DNA from: Calditerrivibrio nitroreducens DSM 19672 | GTDB lineage: Bacteria > Chrysiogenota > Deferribacteres > Deferribacterales > Calditerrivibrionaceae | Length of the DNA stretch: 64,000 bases | Assembly (NCBI RefSeq): GCF_000183405.1 | Contig: NC_014758.1 | Coordinates: 1,901,001 to 1,965,000, forward strand | Direction: 5' to 3' | Shown here: in pieces, positions 9,167 through 15,901 of the stretch | Numbering within the stretch: position 1 is the stretch's first letter | Layout of the letters: the number at the start of each line of letters is the position of its first letter | Program-made: the position numbers and the translations under genes | The notes under the pieces: generated by a model | What the model was told of the DNA's origin: nothing | The model's database searches: none | The model's input: the letters and a program-made list of their open reading frames with translations, nothing else

Positions 9167-9215
9167 TTGTTATCACCTTTATTTTTAGGATATAATATAA
9201 ATAGTGAGGTGATAA
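9167..9215 (+). promoter_or_regulatory. pyk promoter bracketed by a 9-bp inverted repeat
   Basis: TTGTTA (9167-9172), an 18-bp spacer and a perfect TATAAT (9191-9196) form a clear vegetative promoter just upstream of pyk. A perfect inverted repeat, TTATCACCT (9170-9178) and AGGTGATAA (9207-9215), brackets it; the right arm includes the pyk ribosome-binding site. This geometry suggests an operator at which a bound protein would block promoter and translation start; the regulator is not identifiable. Confidence 0.5.
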
Positions 9216-9216
9216 T

Positions 9217-10608
9217 ATGAAAAAAACGAAGATAGTAGCCACTCTGGGGCCAGCTTCAAATGATGAAAATATGATAGTTGATCTGATCAAAGAAGGGGTG
9301 GATATTTTCAGGCTAAACTTTTCCCATGGAGATCATTTCTCACATCTGGAAAATTTACAAAAGATAAGAAAACTTTCCGCCAGAGCTGGAAAATTCGTTG
9401 GGGTATTACAGGATCTTGGTGGCCCAAAGATAAGGCTGACAGAAGTGGAAGAGCCCTTTGATATTCATAGTGGAGAAAAGATATGTATTAAAAAAAGTCT
9501 TACAACATCTACGAGAGAATATCTCTCCATAAACCATCCAGAAATCTTAAAATCGATTAAAGTGGGTAGTAGAATATATATTGCAGATGGACTGATAAGA
9601 CTTGAAGTGGAAAAAATAACTGATGATCTTATTCATACTGTGGTACTTGTGGGGGGCAAAATCTCTTCCCGGAAGGGTGTTAATTTTCCTGATATTTCTC
9701 TCGACATACCTTCCATCACGGATAAAGATAAAGAAGATGTACTTTTTGCAATTAAAAATGAATTTGACTTTATTGCCATTTCATTTGTAAAAAGAAAGGA
9801 AGATGTCTTGGAGCTAAAAGAATTTATCCGTCAAAACGGTGGTGATATACCTGTCATAGCCAAAATAGAGAAACATGAAGCTATAAAAGATATCGATGGG
9901 ATAATAGAAGTATCAGATGGGATAATGGTGGCGAGGGGTGATTTAGGGGTGGAGATAGAATTAGAAAAGGTACCTGTCATTCAAAAGATGATAATATGTA
10001 AAGCAAATGAAAAGAATAAGCCGGTAATTACCGCAACACAGATGCTCAACTCAATGGTAAACCTACCAAGACCCACACGAGCAGAAGTATCCGATGTGGC
10101 AAATGCGGTATTGGACGGCACAGATGCCGTTATGTTATCAGATGAAACAGCAGCGGGTAAGTACCCATTAGAATCTGTAAGGGTGATGAAAAAAACGATT
10201 ATTGAAACAGAAAAAATCTATGAATACCATAAATCAAGAAAAATTGAAGGTGGTTTTGCAATCCCCTTTTCCGCCACAGAGCTATCCAAAAATACAGGTA
10301 TCGATAAACTGGTGGTTTTCACCAGTACTGGCGCATCCGCAATAAGGACATCCTATTTCAGACCAAAAGCTGATATAATTGCAAATGTCACTGATATAAA
10401 AGTAGCCCGCAAACTTTCAATCGTCTGGGGTGTAGCACCAAATATGCTCGTTATCAAATCTGACGACATCGATGGACTGATTTCAGATTTTTTAGAAAAA
10501 GCAACAGAAGATGGTATCTTAAAGAAAGGTGAGAAAATAATTGTCGTAATGGGTTATCCGGCTGGAGTACCGGGGAGTACAAATTTACTTAGAATAATTG
10601 AAGTATAA
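9217..10608 (+). CDS. pyk: Pyruvate kinase
   Basis: 463 aa, catalysing phosphoenolpyruvate + ADP to pyruvate + ATP. TKIVATLGPAS at the N-terminus, RLNFSHGDH, the PVIAKIEKHEAI catalytic lysine segment, MVARGDLGVEI, ITATQML and MLSDETAAGKYPLE are all present in order. The B domain (about 70-165) and the C-terminal regulatory domain (about 340-463) are complete; the length matches compact bacterial enzymes without the extra PEP-utiliser domain. Ribosome site GAGGTG is 6 bp before the ATG. Monocistronic by spacing: 97 bp to the gene before, 164 bp to the one after. Confidence 0.97.
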   Translation: MKKTKIVATLGPASNDENMIVDLIKEGVDIFRLNFSHGDHFSHLENLQKIRKLSARAGKFVGVLQDLGGPKIRLTEVEEPFDIHSGEKICIKKSLTTSTREYLSINHPEILKSIKVGSRIYIADGLIRLEVEKITDDLIHTVVLVGGKISSRKGVNFPDISLDIPSITDKDKEDVLFAIKNEFDFIAISFVKRKEDVLELKEFIRQNGGDIPVIAKIEKHEAIKDIDGIIEVSDGIMVARGDLGVEIELEKVPVIQKMIICKANEKNKPVITATQMLNSMVNLPRPTRAEVSDVANAVLDGTDAVMLSDETAAGKYPLESVRVMKKTIIETEKIYEYHKSRKIEGGFAIPFSATELSKNTGIDKLVVFTSTGASAIRTSYFRPKADIIANVTDIKVARKLSIVWGVAPNMLVIKSDDIDGLISDFLEKATEDGILKKGEKIIVVMGYPAGVPGSTNLLRIIEV

Positions 10609-10772
10609 AACGGAGTTGAAACTGTCATATAGCTTCAATGTTAATAGAAAAGAAGGTAATTTTTAAGGCCAAAAAGGGGGATAAGTAAACAGTTAAAATA
10701 TAAAGAAAAGTAAAAAAATCTTGATTTTTATCATAATAGATCACAAATTATAGGAAAAACGCAGGAGGGAGA

Positions 10773-11009
10773 ATGAATCTAAAGAAAACTAAAGAAGATT
10801 TAGTCCACACGTTAGAAAAATTTTTAAAAGAAACACCAGTTTGTACTTTGTGCGGAAGTAATCCTGCCTATTCACCAGTAGATCTAAGCATTGATAAAGG
10901 CTCAGAGTACATTACTATACCACGCACCGCTAAATTGTGTACCAAATGTTTATTGTTGAAAAGAGGAGTAGCAATAGATGATGAAGGTAAAATTATTATT
11001 GTAAACTAA
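10773..11009 (+). CDS. Small zinc-ribbon-like protein of unknown function
   Basis: 78 aa with two Cys pairs, C24-x2-C27 (VCTLCGSNP) and C56-x2-C59 (LCTKCL), spaced as in zinc ribbons. The N-terminal 20 residues form a charged helix and the tail ends in an IDDEGKIIIVN strand. A strong ribosome site (GGAGGGAG) lies 6-7 bp before the ATG, supporting translation. It stands alone between pyk and another orphan. I do not recognise a named family; a nucleic-acid or protein-binding zinc ribbon is the simplest reading. Confidence 0.65.
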   Translation: MNLKKTKEDLVHTLEKFLKETPVCTLCGSNPAYSPVDLSIDKGSEYITIPRTAKLCTKCLLLKRGVAIDDEGKIIIVN

Positions 11010-11194
11010 TACCAGTCGTATTATCATAACATTATAATGATGTTATTATTTTATTGGGTACATACTAAACAAATTTTCTAATTTTAATGATATCAAATTC
11101 AAAGCAGATGCTGATAATATGTTTGGTGTGGATTCTTGTGTCAGAATCAGTAGATATTTTAAGTTTTATAAAAGTATAATCCAAGGAGGTGCTC

Positions 11195-11692
11195 ATGGTT
11201 GTAAATAATTTTAGCAAAGAAGACTTCAGGAAAGATAACATCGGAAAAGTTTATGTTTTTCTGGATCACTTTGAGATTTCTGATTATAAAAAGAGATTTC
11301 ATTCCTATTCCGCAAAAGGTTTTCATCTTTTCATCACAACAGGTATAATAAAAATCTCTTTAGTTGATGGCTTACCATACCACTGCGTATTCCCATTATT
11401 CCCACTCTTTAACAAAGTTTCCTCAGAAGAGTTTTTACTGAAAATCCAGGATGAAACATTTCTGGTGGTTCCTAAAAAATTGTTTGTAAAAAAAGATTTA
11501 TTAAATGAAGATAATTATATTACGAAACTTGATAATACAGAAAAAGCAAAGTTTAAATTCTACCTTACCAAAGGATACCTTCCGGAGCAGGCTAATTATG
11601 AAGAAAAAACAGCTTCTGATATAGATATGCTTGGTAATCTGTCATCTGTTTTACCTTTCGTAAGAACCATAGTAGGAAGGTATATCATATGA
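11195..11692 (+). CDS. Hypothetical protein
   Basis: 165 aa, no recognised family. I chose the ATG at 11195 over the GTG at 11189 because AAGGAGGT (11183-11190) sits at ideal spacing before it and overlaps the GTG. The sequence is soluble-looking, rich in Phe/Lys, with alternating hydrophobic strands (KVYVFLDHFEISDY, FHLFITTGIIKISLVDGLPYHCVFPLFPLF) and no signal peptide, metal motif or repeats. The preceding 185 bp is AT-rich and contains an imperfect palindrome ATAACAT-N7-ATGTTAT (11026-11046). Base composition resembles the core neighbours, so it may mark the edge of the core genome before the accessory island. Confidence 0.6.
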   Translation: MVVNNFSKEDFRKDNIGKVYVFLDHFEISDYKKRFHSYSAKGFHLFITTGIIKISLVDGLPYHCVFPLFPLFNKVSSEEFLLKIQDETFLVVPKKLFVKKDLLNEDNYITKLDNTEKAKFKFYLTKGYLPEQANYEEKTASDIDMLGNLSSVLPFVRTIVGRYII

Positions 11693-11788
11693 AAAAATTA
11701 CTTACGTTTGAGTATTCACAGCACAATACTTCCCCACCTATTGTAAACTGACAGATAGGCTAAGTTGCAAAAAAAAATGAGGTAATAG

Positions 11789-11806
11789 AATTGGTTACAA
11801 CCAATT
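11789..11806. repeat. 18-bp palindrome abutting repeat array 1
   Basis: AATTGGTT-AC-AACCAATT has two perfect 8-bp arms. It ends one base before the first unit of the composite array at 11808. It could be an operator, a recombination site or the relic of a mobile element end; no protein can be assigned. Confidence 0.6.
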
Positions 11807-11807
11807 T

Positions 11808-11876
11808 GTTAACACGTTGGAATGTTAGAACGTTGAAACGTTGGCACTTTAAAACATTGAACGTAGAACCTTGAAC
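11808..11876 (-). repeat. Composite 8-bp/7-bp tandem array, copy 1 (inverted)
   Basis: Read on the minus strand, three 7-bp units (GTTCAAG, GTTCTAC, GTTCAAT) are followed by six degenerate 8-bp units (GTTTTAAA, GTGCCAAC, GTTTCAAC, GTTCTAAC, ATTCCAAC, GTGTTAAC). The order, heptamers then octamers, is the same as in the two plus-strand copies at 18966 and 20708, so the three are related elements with polarity. Non-coding; this is the most degenerate copy. Confidence 0.8.
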
Positions 11877-11888
11877 TTATTTTATGTT

Positions 11889-11918
11889 TTAGGGCTGCAA
11901 AAAATGGGGTAACGGCAG
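11889..11918 (+). mobile_element. Solitary right end of the IS4-family element (scar)
   Basis: This 30-bp stretch (TTAGGGCTGCAAAAAATGGG and onward to CGGCAG) matches the right terminus of the intact element at 57416-57445 at 28 of 30 positions. No transposase or left end is nearby, so it is a solo end or deletion scar. It lies 12 bp from repeat array 1 and 13 bp upstream of the TM2-gene promoter. Confidence 0.7.
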
Positions 11919-11931
11919 CAGGGAAAAAAGA

Positions 11932-11961
11932 TTGACAAGGTAGTTTATTTTATGTTAGAAT
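11932..11961 (+). promoter_or_regulatory. Vegetative promoter for the TM2-domain gene
   Basis: TTGACA (11932-11937), an 18-bp spacer and TAGAAT (11956-11961) give a near-consensus promoter about 100 bp before the TM2 gene. The rest of the 11693-12064 gap holds the palindrome, repeat array and IS scar annotated separately. Confidence 0.55.
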
Positions 11962-12064
11962 AAATACATAGTTAATAATTTTATTTAAGCGGAACATTGA
12001 CAGTAGGTTTTTGATAGAAGAAATTAATTTTAATATTAAGGCTTCTTGATAAAGGAGGATTGGA

Positions 12065-12421
12065 ATGGAGCAGCAAACTCAAAAAACAAAATTAGCTGAT
12101 GAAAAATTTTGTAGTGAATGTGGAGAAATAATTAAGCTGAAGGCAGAAATATGCCCTAAATGCGGAGTAAGACAAATACCACCTCCTAATCCCCTATCTT
12201 CAACTGCTCCTAATGGAAAGAATAAAATAATTGCAGCGCTTTTTGCTTTCTTTCTTGGTGGTTTAGGGGTGCATAAGTTTTATCTAGGTCAAGTTGGTAG
12301 GGGTATTCTTTACCTTCTTTTTTGTTGGACGTTCATCCCCAGTATAGTTGCTTTTATAGAATTTATAATTCTACTTACGATGAGTGATGAAACATTTAAC
12401 AAAAAATACGGAGCAGTATAA
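12065..12421 (+). CDS. Zinc-ribbon TM2-domain membrane protein
   Basis: 118 aa. An N-terminal zinc ribbon has C16-x2-C19 and C30-x2-C33 (FCSECGEII, CPKCGVRQ), followed by a Pro/Ser linker and a TM2 domain (about 56-118) with two membrane spans: KIIAALFAFFLGGLGVHKFY, the hallmark GxHxFYLG motif, then LLFCWTFIPSIVAFIEFIILL. TM2 proteins are small inner-membrane proteins of unknown function. Ribosome site AAAGGAGG is well placed 8 bp before the ATG. First gene of the accessory island. Confidence 0.85.
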   Translation: MEQQTQKTKLADEKFCSECGEIIKLKAEICPKCGVRQIPPPNPLSSTAPNGKNKIIAALFAFFLGGLGVHKFYLGQVGRGILYLLFCWTFIPSIVAFIEFIILLTMSDETFNKKYGAV

Positions 12422-12509
12422 GAAGTCAGATATACTTGGGGAACCGCTTCATACTTTGTGTAAAAGGGTGATGTAAAAGAGTGATTTACTATAATCATGA
12501 TATCTCATG

Positions 12510-12676
12510 TTAGCTCAGATGTCCAGCAATTCTTTCATTGAATACTATAGATAACTGAGACATTATTTCTGCCCAATTGGAAATAGCTTTGTCCCATTTT
12601 TTGGAAATATCCTTATAAACTAAAAATACAATTTTAAACAATGCAACATCATTGGTAAATCCTCTTTTACTCTTAG
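12510..12676 (-). pseudogene. C-terminal relic of an IS256-family transposase
   Basis: On the minus strand this stretch translates without interruption as KRGFTNDVALFKIVFL, then VYKDISKKWDKAISNW and AEIMSQLSIVFNERIAGHLS, ending in a TAA at 12510-12512. That order (G-x-F-x-ND near the start, KKW, NW, L-x-ILF/VFxER) is the typical C-terminus of IS256/mutator transposases. Nothing upstream of the fragment remains: it runs straight into the 3' end of hsdS (stop at 12677). The rest of the 12422-12676 gap shows nothing else. Confidence 0.75.
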
Positions 12677-14032
12677 TTATTTTTTTCTATTCTTTCCTCT
12701 TTGCTCCCTTTCTAATTTTGCTTTTTCCTCGAGTATTCTTTTGAGTAATTCTTCAGCTGGTTCGTCGTTGGGGTCGGGCTCTACAAGTTCGCCGCGAAAA
12801 GCCTTGGCAAGTATAGCTTGCTCTAATTTTTCCAAACGCTCGTGTGCTTTTTTATATTTTTCTTCAATAGAATCGGCAAGGGCAAAGAGTTTTTCCACAC
12901 GGCGAACAATTTCGTGCTGTTCTTCGAGGGGGGGAAGGGGGATAAACCTGCTTATTAAATCATCCTTTTTTATTGCTGGATAGGAAGAACCAACTTGCAA
13001 TTCAGATACTTCTTTTATAAAATCATCTCTAATAAGTGAATAGAATAAATATTTATTTAATAGTTTATTTTTTTGAGCCCTCAGAACAGTAAACCCAGTT
13101 GAACATATTTGGTCATTGTAGACTGGATTATCAACAATTGCAATATTTTTTAAATAAACTCTAACATTGGAAAACAATACGTCTCCGTGTTTAATGATTT
13201 GTTTAGCTCTTGATGGAGCTTCATAATATGAATACTCTTTATGTGTTTCTATGGTATTTTTAATATTATTAATCGAACTTATATCTATATATAAAAATTT
13301 ATCATGTAAATTAATATTTTTAACATTAAGATTTTCAACTTTTTCTGTTAGTTCAAAAATTTTCTTCTCCTCCCACTCCGGCAATTCCTTTCCAGTATGC
13401 TGAGCGTATTCCTCCCTCCAATCCTCCGTCAGCCTTCCTGAGCAGGCGGCGGCAAGGACACTTTGCCGAAATTTCTTGAGTATTGCCGGGATTTTCTCCA
13501 GCCGATCCCTGGCGCTTTTCACTTTTGGCAAAATGGCATCGAGCTTTGCCACAATACGCTTTTGCTCGTTCAGGGGAGGTAGTGGGATTATTAATTTATG
13601 AATTTTTTCAGGGGAAATATTAGGTTGCGCTCCGCCGTAAGCAGATTTTTGGATTATATCTCGCAATGATGCAATTAAATAATCTCGATATTTTGTTGAC
13701 ACAAGACTTTTGGAGTAAAGTTTGAGATTACCAACTCGTTGATTTTGAAGAATCGTTTCATTGCCGATATAAATTCCAAATTTACCGGTAGTAGCTCCAG
13801 ACATAGCAATTAACAAATCACCATTTTCAATTATAAAATCAGATTTTAATAACCGGTTAGGTACTTTAACAGTTGTGTCAAGATTGATTCTACCATCTTG
13901 AATATCCGAAATGCGAACTAATGGTATTCCTTCTTCACAATAGTCAGTGCTTTTAAATGAATATCCATTTTTAAGATAAAGAATATTTCCTAATTCAGTT
14001 AGCACCCAATGTTCCGGAAAACTCCTTTTCAT
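12677..14032 (-). CDS. hsdS: Type I restriction-modification specificity subunit HsdS
   Basis: 451 aa with the standard two-TRD architecture. TRD1 (about 1-150) ends in IIPLPPLNEQKRIVAKLD, followed by the first conserved coiled coil (about 160-215, ending LAAACSGRLTEDW). TRD2 (about 225-375) ends in IPLPPLEEQHEIVRRVEKLF and is followed by the second coiled coil (ILAKAFRGELVEPDPNDEPAEELL). It directs both methylation and cleavage by recognising a bipartite DNA site. The conserved helical regions are visibly more GC-rich than the TRDs, suggesting TRD exchange. The start overlaps the hsdM stop by 4 bp. Confidence 0.93.
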   Translation of the reverse strand: MKRSFPEHWVLTELGNILYLKNGYSFKSTDYCEEGIPLVRISDIQDGRINLDTTVKVPNRLLKSDFIIENGDLLIAMSGATTGKFGIYIGNETILQNQRVGNLKLYSKSLVSTKYRDYLIASLRDIIQKSAYGGAQPNISPEKIHKLIIPLPPLNEQKRIVAKLDAILPKVKSARDRLEKIPAILKKFRQSVLAAACSGRLTEDWREEYAQHTGKELPEWEEKKIFELTEKVENLNVKNINLHDKFLYIDISSINNIKNTIETHKEYSYYEAPSRAKQIIKHGDVLFSNVRVYLKNIAIVDNPVYNDQICSTGFTVLRAQKNKLLNKYLFYSLIRDDFIKEVSELQVGSSYPAIKKDDLISRFIPLPPLEEQHEIVRRVEKLFALADSIEEKYKKAHERLEKLEQAILAKAFRGELVEPDPNDEPAEELLKRILEEKAKLEREQRGKNRKK

Positions 14033-15429
14033 AGTTCGCCCTCTAATAAATTATTAATTTCATTGAGTTCATCCACTACTGCTTCCAGTTCGCTCACTGC
14101 TTCGGCGATCAGGTCAGAAGGTTCGGGCAGGTCGTTGGGGTCGTCCAGTGTATCATCTTTCAGCCATTTGATATCGAGTTTGTAGCCGCGCTCTTTGATT
14201 TCATCGATAGTAAATGCCCTGAAACGACCTTCTGGTCCCTGGTCTATTCGTGGGCTATTGCCGTTGGGGTCTTTGCCATAGCATTGCTCAAAATCGGCAA
14301 ACATTTCAGCCGTGAGCGGCCGGTCTTTTTTGGTAATACTTGGGATATTGGAGCGACAATCGTAAATCCAGACTTTTTCCGTGGGTATTCCTTTTTGTAA
14401 AAAAACGACATTTGCTTGAGCGTTGGCATAGGGTACAAACGTTCCTCGTGGAAGACGCAAAATAGTATGGAGGTTACAATCTTCCATTACAATCTTAAAT
14501 ACTTCGACGGCTTTATCCTCAAACAGGCAGTTATCGGGCAACACAATGGCTGCACGACCGCCTTTTTTAAGAATTGTCATAATATGCTGCACAAAATTTA
14601 ATTGTTTGTTGCTTGTCGCAACAGTAAAGTCATCTCTTGTTGGTATTTGGCCAGCCCCTTTGGTACCAAAGGGTGGATTGGTAAGCACAATATCATAGCG
14701 CTCGCCCCTGTCGGGTTCGTAAATGGTATCACCAAGATATATAGTAGGTTTAAGCCCATGTAAAAAGAGGTTCATTAAAGCCAACCTACGTGGGCGAGCA
14801 ACAAGCTCCTGTCCGTAATAAGTATTTTCTTTGATTCGCTTTATTTCGTCAACAGGAATAGCACCCCCTGTTTTTTCTATCAGCCATTCATATGCTGCAA
14901 CCAAAAATCCCCCTGTTCCACAGGCCGGGTCACAGATTTTCATTTCTTTGTTTACCAATGGATCTGGTTTCATCACTCTCACAATAGATTGAATCAATAC
15001 ACGTGGGGTAAAATATTGTCCTGCTCCCTTTTTCCCTTCACTGGCAGCTTTTTCAAGAAGTCCCTCAAATGCCTGTGCTTTTACATCAACACCCAGACTT
15101 GACCAATCTTCGGCATCAATCATGGTAATAATTTTCTTTAGATTTACCGGATTGTTAAATTTGGGCATCGACTGGGCAAAAATATCACCTAAAAGTCCTT
15201 TTTCATCACGGAGTTTCTGGAGCACCCACAGGTAGTGGTCTGTCAACTCCGTGCCAGATTTGTTTTTAAGCGTTTCCCAATCGCAGTTTTCAGGTAATTC
15301 AATCCCTTTTTCATCAGCCATTTTTATGAACAAAAGATAGGTAAGCTGTTCAATATAATCGCCATAGTCAATGCCATCGTGGCGAAGAGTATGGCACATT
15401 CCCCAGAGTTTGTTTACAATATCAGACAT
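14029..15429 (-). CDS. hsdM: Type I restriction-modification DNA methyltransferase HsdM
   Basis: 466 aa N6-adenine methyltransferase. The HsdM N-terminal helical domain (about 1-130) precedes the SAM-binding motif DPACGTGGF (167-175) and the catalytic NPPF (251-254). The C-terminal acidic helix (LPEPSDLIAEAVSELEAVVDELNEINNLL) would contact HsdS. Complete length. Second-to-last gene of the minus-strand hsd operon, overlapping hsdS and 13 bp from the small nuclease-like gene upstream. Parts of the sequence are richer in GC than flanking core genes, consistent with horizontal acquisition. Confidence 0.95.
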   Translation of the reverse strand: MSDIVNKLWGMCHTLRHDGIDYGDYIEQLTYLLFIKMADEKGIELPENCDWETLKNKSGTELTDHYLWVLQKLRDEKGLLGDIFAQSMPKFNNPVNLKKIITMIDAEDWSSLGVDVKAQAFEGLLEKAASEGKKGAGQYFTPRVLIQSIVRVMKPDPLVNKEMKICDPACGTGGFLVAAYEWLIEKTGGAIPVDEIKRIKENTYYGQELVARPRRLALMNLFLHGLKPTIYLGDTIYEPDRGERYDIVLTNPPFGTKGAGQIPTRDDFTVATSNKQLNFVQHIMTILKKGGRAAIVLPDNCLFEDKAVEVFKIVMEDCNLHTILRLPRGTFVPYANAQANVVFLQKGIPTEKVWIYDCRSNIPSITKKDRPLTAEMFADFEQCYGKDPNGNSPRIDQGPEGRFRAFTIDEIKERGYKLDIKWLKDDTLDDPNDLPEPSDLIAEAVSELEAVVDELNEINNLLEGEL

Positions 15430-15442
15430 AAAATCTCCTTCG

Positions 15443-15901
15443 TTATTTATCAGGGTTATCGTGTAATATACGAGAAAAATCGGTTACAATGTATCTCTTA
15501 AACTTTTCTTTCACATACTCGATATTGTTTTTTTTACCATTAAACCAAATACTCCTTAATCCTTTATTCTTTCCGCTTTTATTCTGTACTGATTCTTGAA
15601 GAAACTCTTTTGATGAAAGAATAAATATTGTATCAAGGCGTTCGGAATAGAAAATGAACCAGTAGTTTTTTCTATACTCATGTGGTATAGCGGCAAAAAG
15701 CGCACCGTCACCGAATTTAACATCTTTTGATCGGGCTTTTATTTGGATTTCTACAAAAGTGCCGTCTGCTTTTCTTACAACAGCATCAATAGCATTATCA
15801 TCAACCAGAGGTATATACAAATCAAGCCCTTCTTTTAGCATTCGTCCAATAATGTAAAACTCAATTCTTTTTCCAAAACCTGCCGAATGTCTGTATTTCA
15901 T
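15443..15901 (-). CDS. Putative PD-(D/E)XK nuclease-like protein inside the hsd operon
   Basis: 152 aa. The core VDDNAIDAVVRKADGTFVEIQIKAR (about residues 33-57, here read as two parts around D39 and E51-I-Q-I-K55) matches the D...(E/Q)XK active-site layout of PD-(D/E)XK endonucleases, with a preceding conserved Glu (E13, GKRIEFYIIGRML) as in the DUF4365/Holliday-junction-resolvase-like groups. No helicase or specificity domain. The start codon shares a base with the hsdR stop, so expression is coupled between hsdR and hsdM. It could be an accessory nuclease, an antagonist such as an antirestriction or repair factor, or cargo; function is inferred only from the motif. Confidence 0.65.
   Translation of the reverse strand: MKYRHSAGFGKRIEFYIIGRMLKEGLDLYIPLVDDNAIDAVVRKADGTFVEIQIKARSKDVKFGDGALFAAIPHEYRKNYWFIFYSERLDTIFILSSKEFLQESVQNKSGKNKGLRSIWFNGKKNNIEYVKEKFKRYIVTDFSRILHDNPDK

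Noticed and set aside
10616-10638. Hairpin TTGAAACT-N7-AGCTTCAA after pyk as a terminator
   Set aside because: Mismatch in the stem and no U-run; could be a weak attenuator but unsupported.
11026-11046. ATAACAT-N7-ATGTTAT palindrome before the 165-aa orphan
   Set aside because: All A/T-rich and distant from the start (about 150 bp); possible by chance in AT-rich DNA, mentioned only in that gene's entry.
11763-11787. Second, degenerate copy of the IS right end (GCAAAAAAAAATGAGGTAAT)
   Set aside because: Resembles the IS terminus only loosely and A-runs inflate the match; noted but not annotated.
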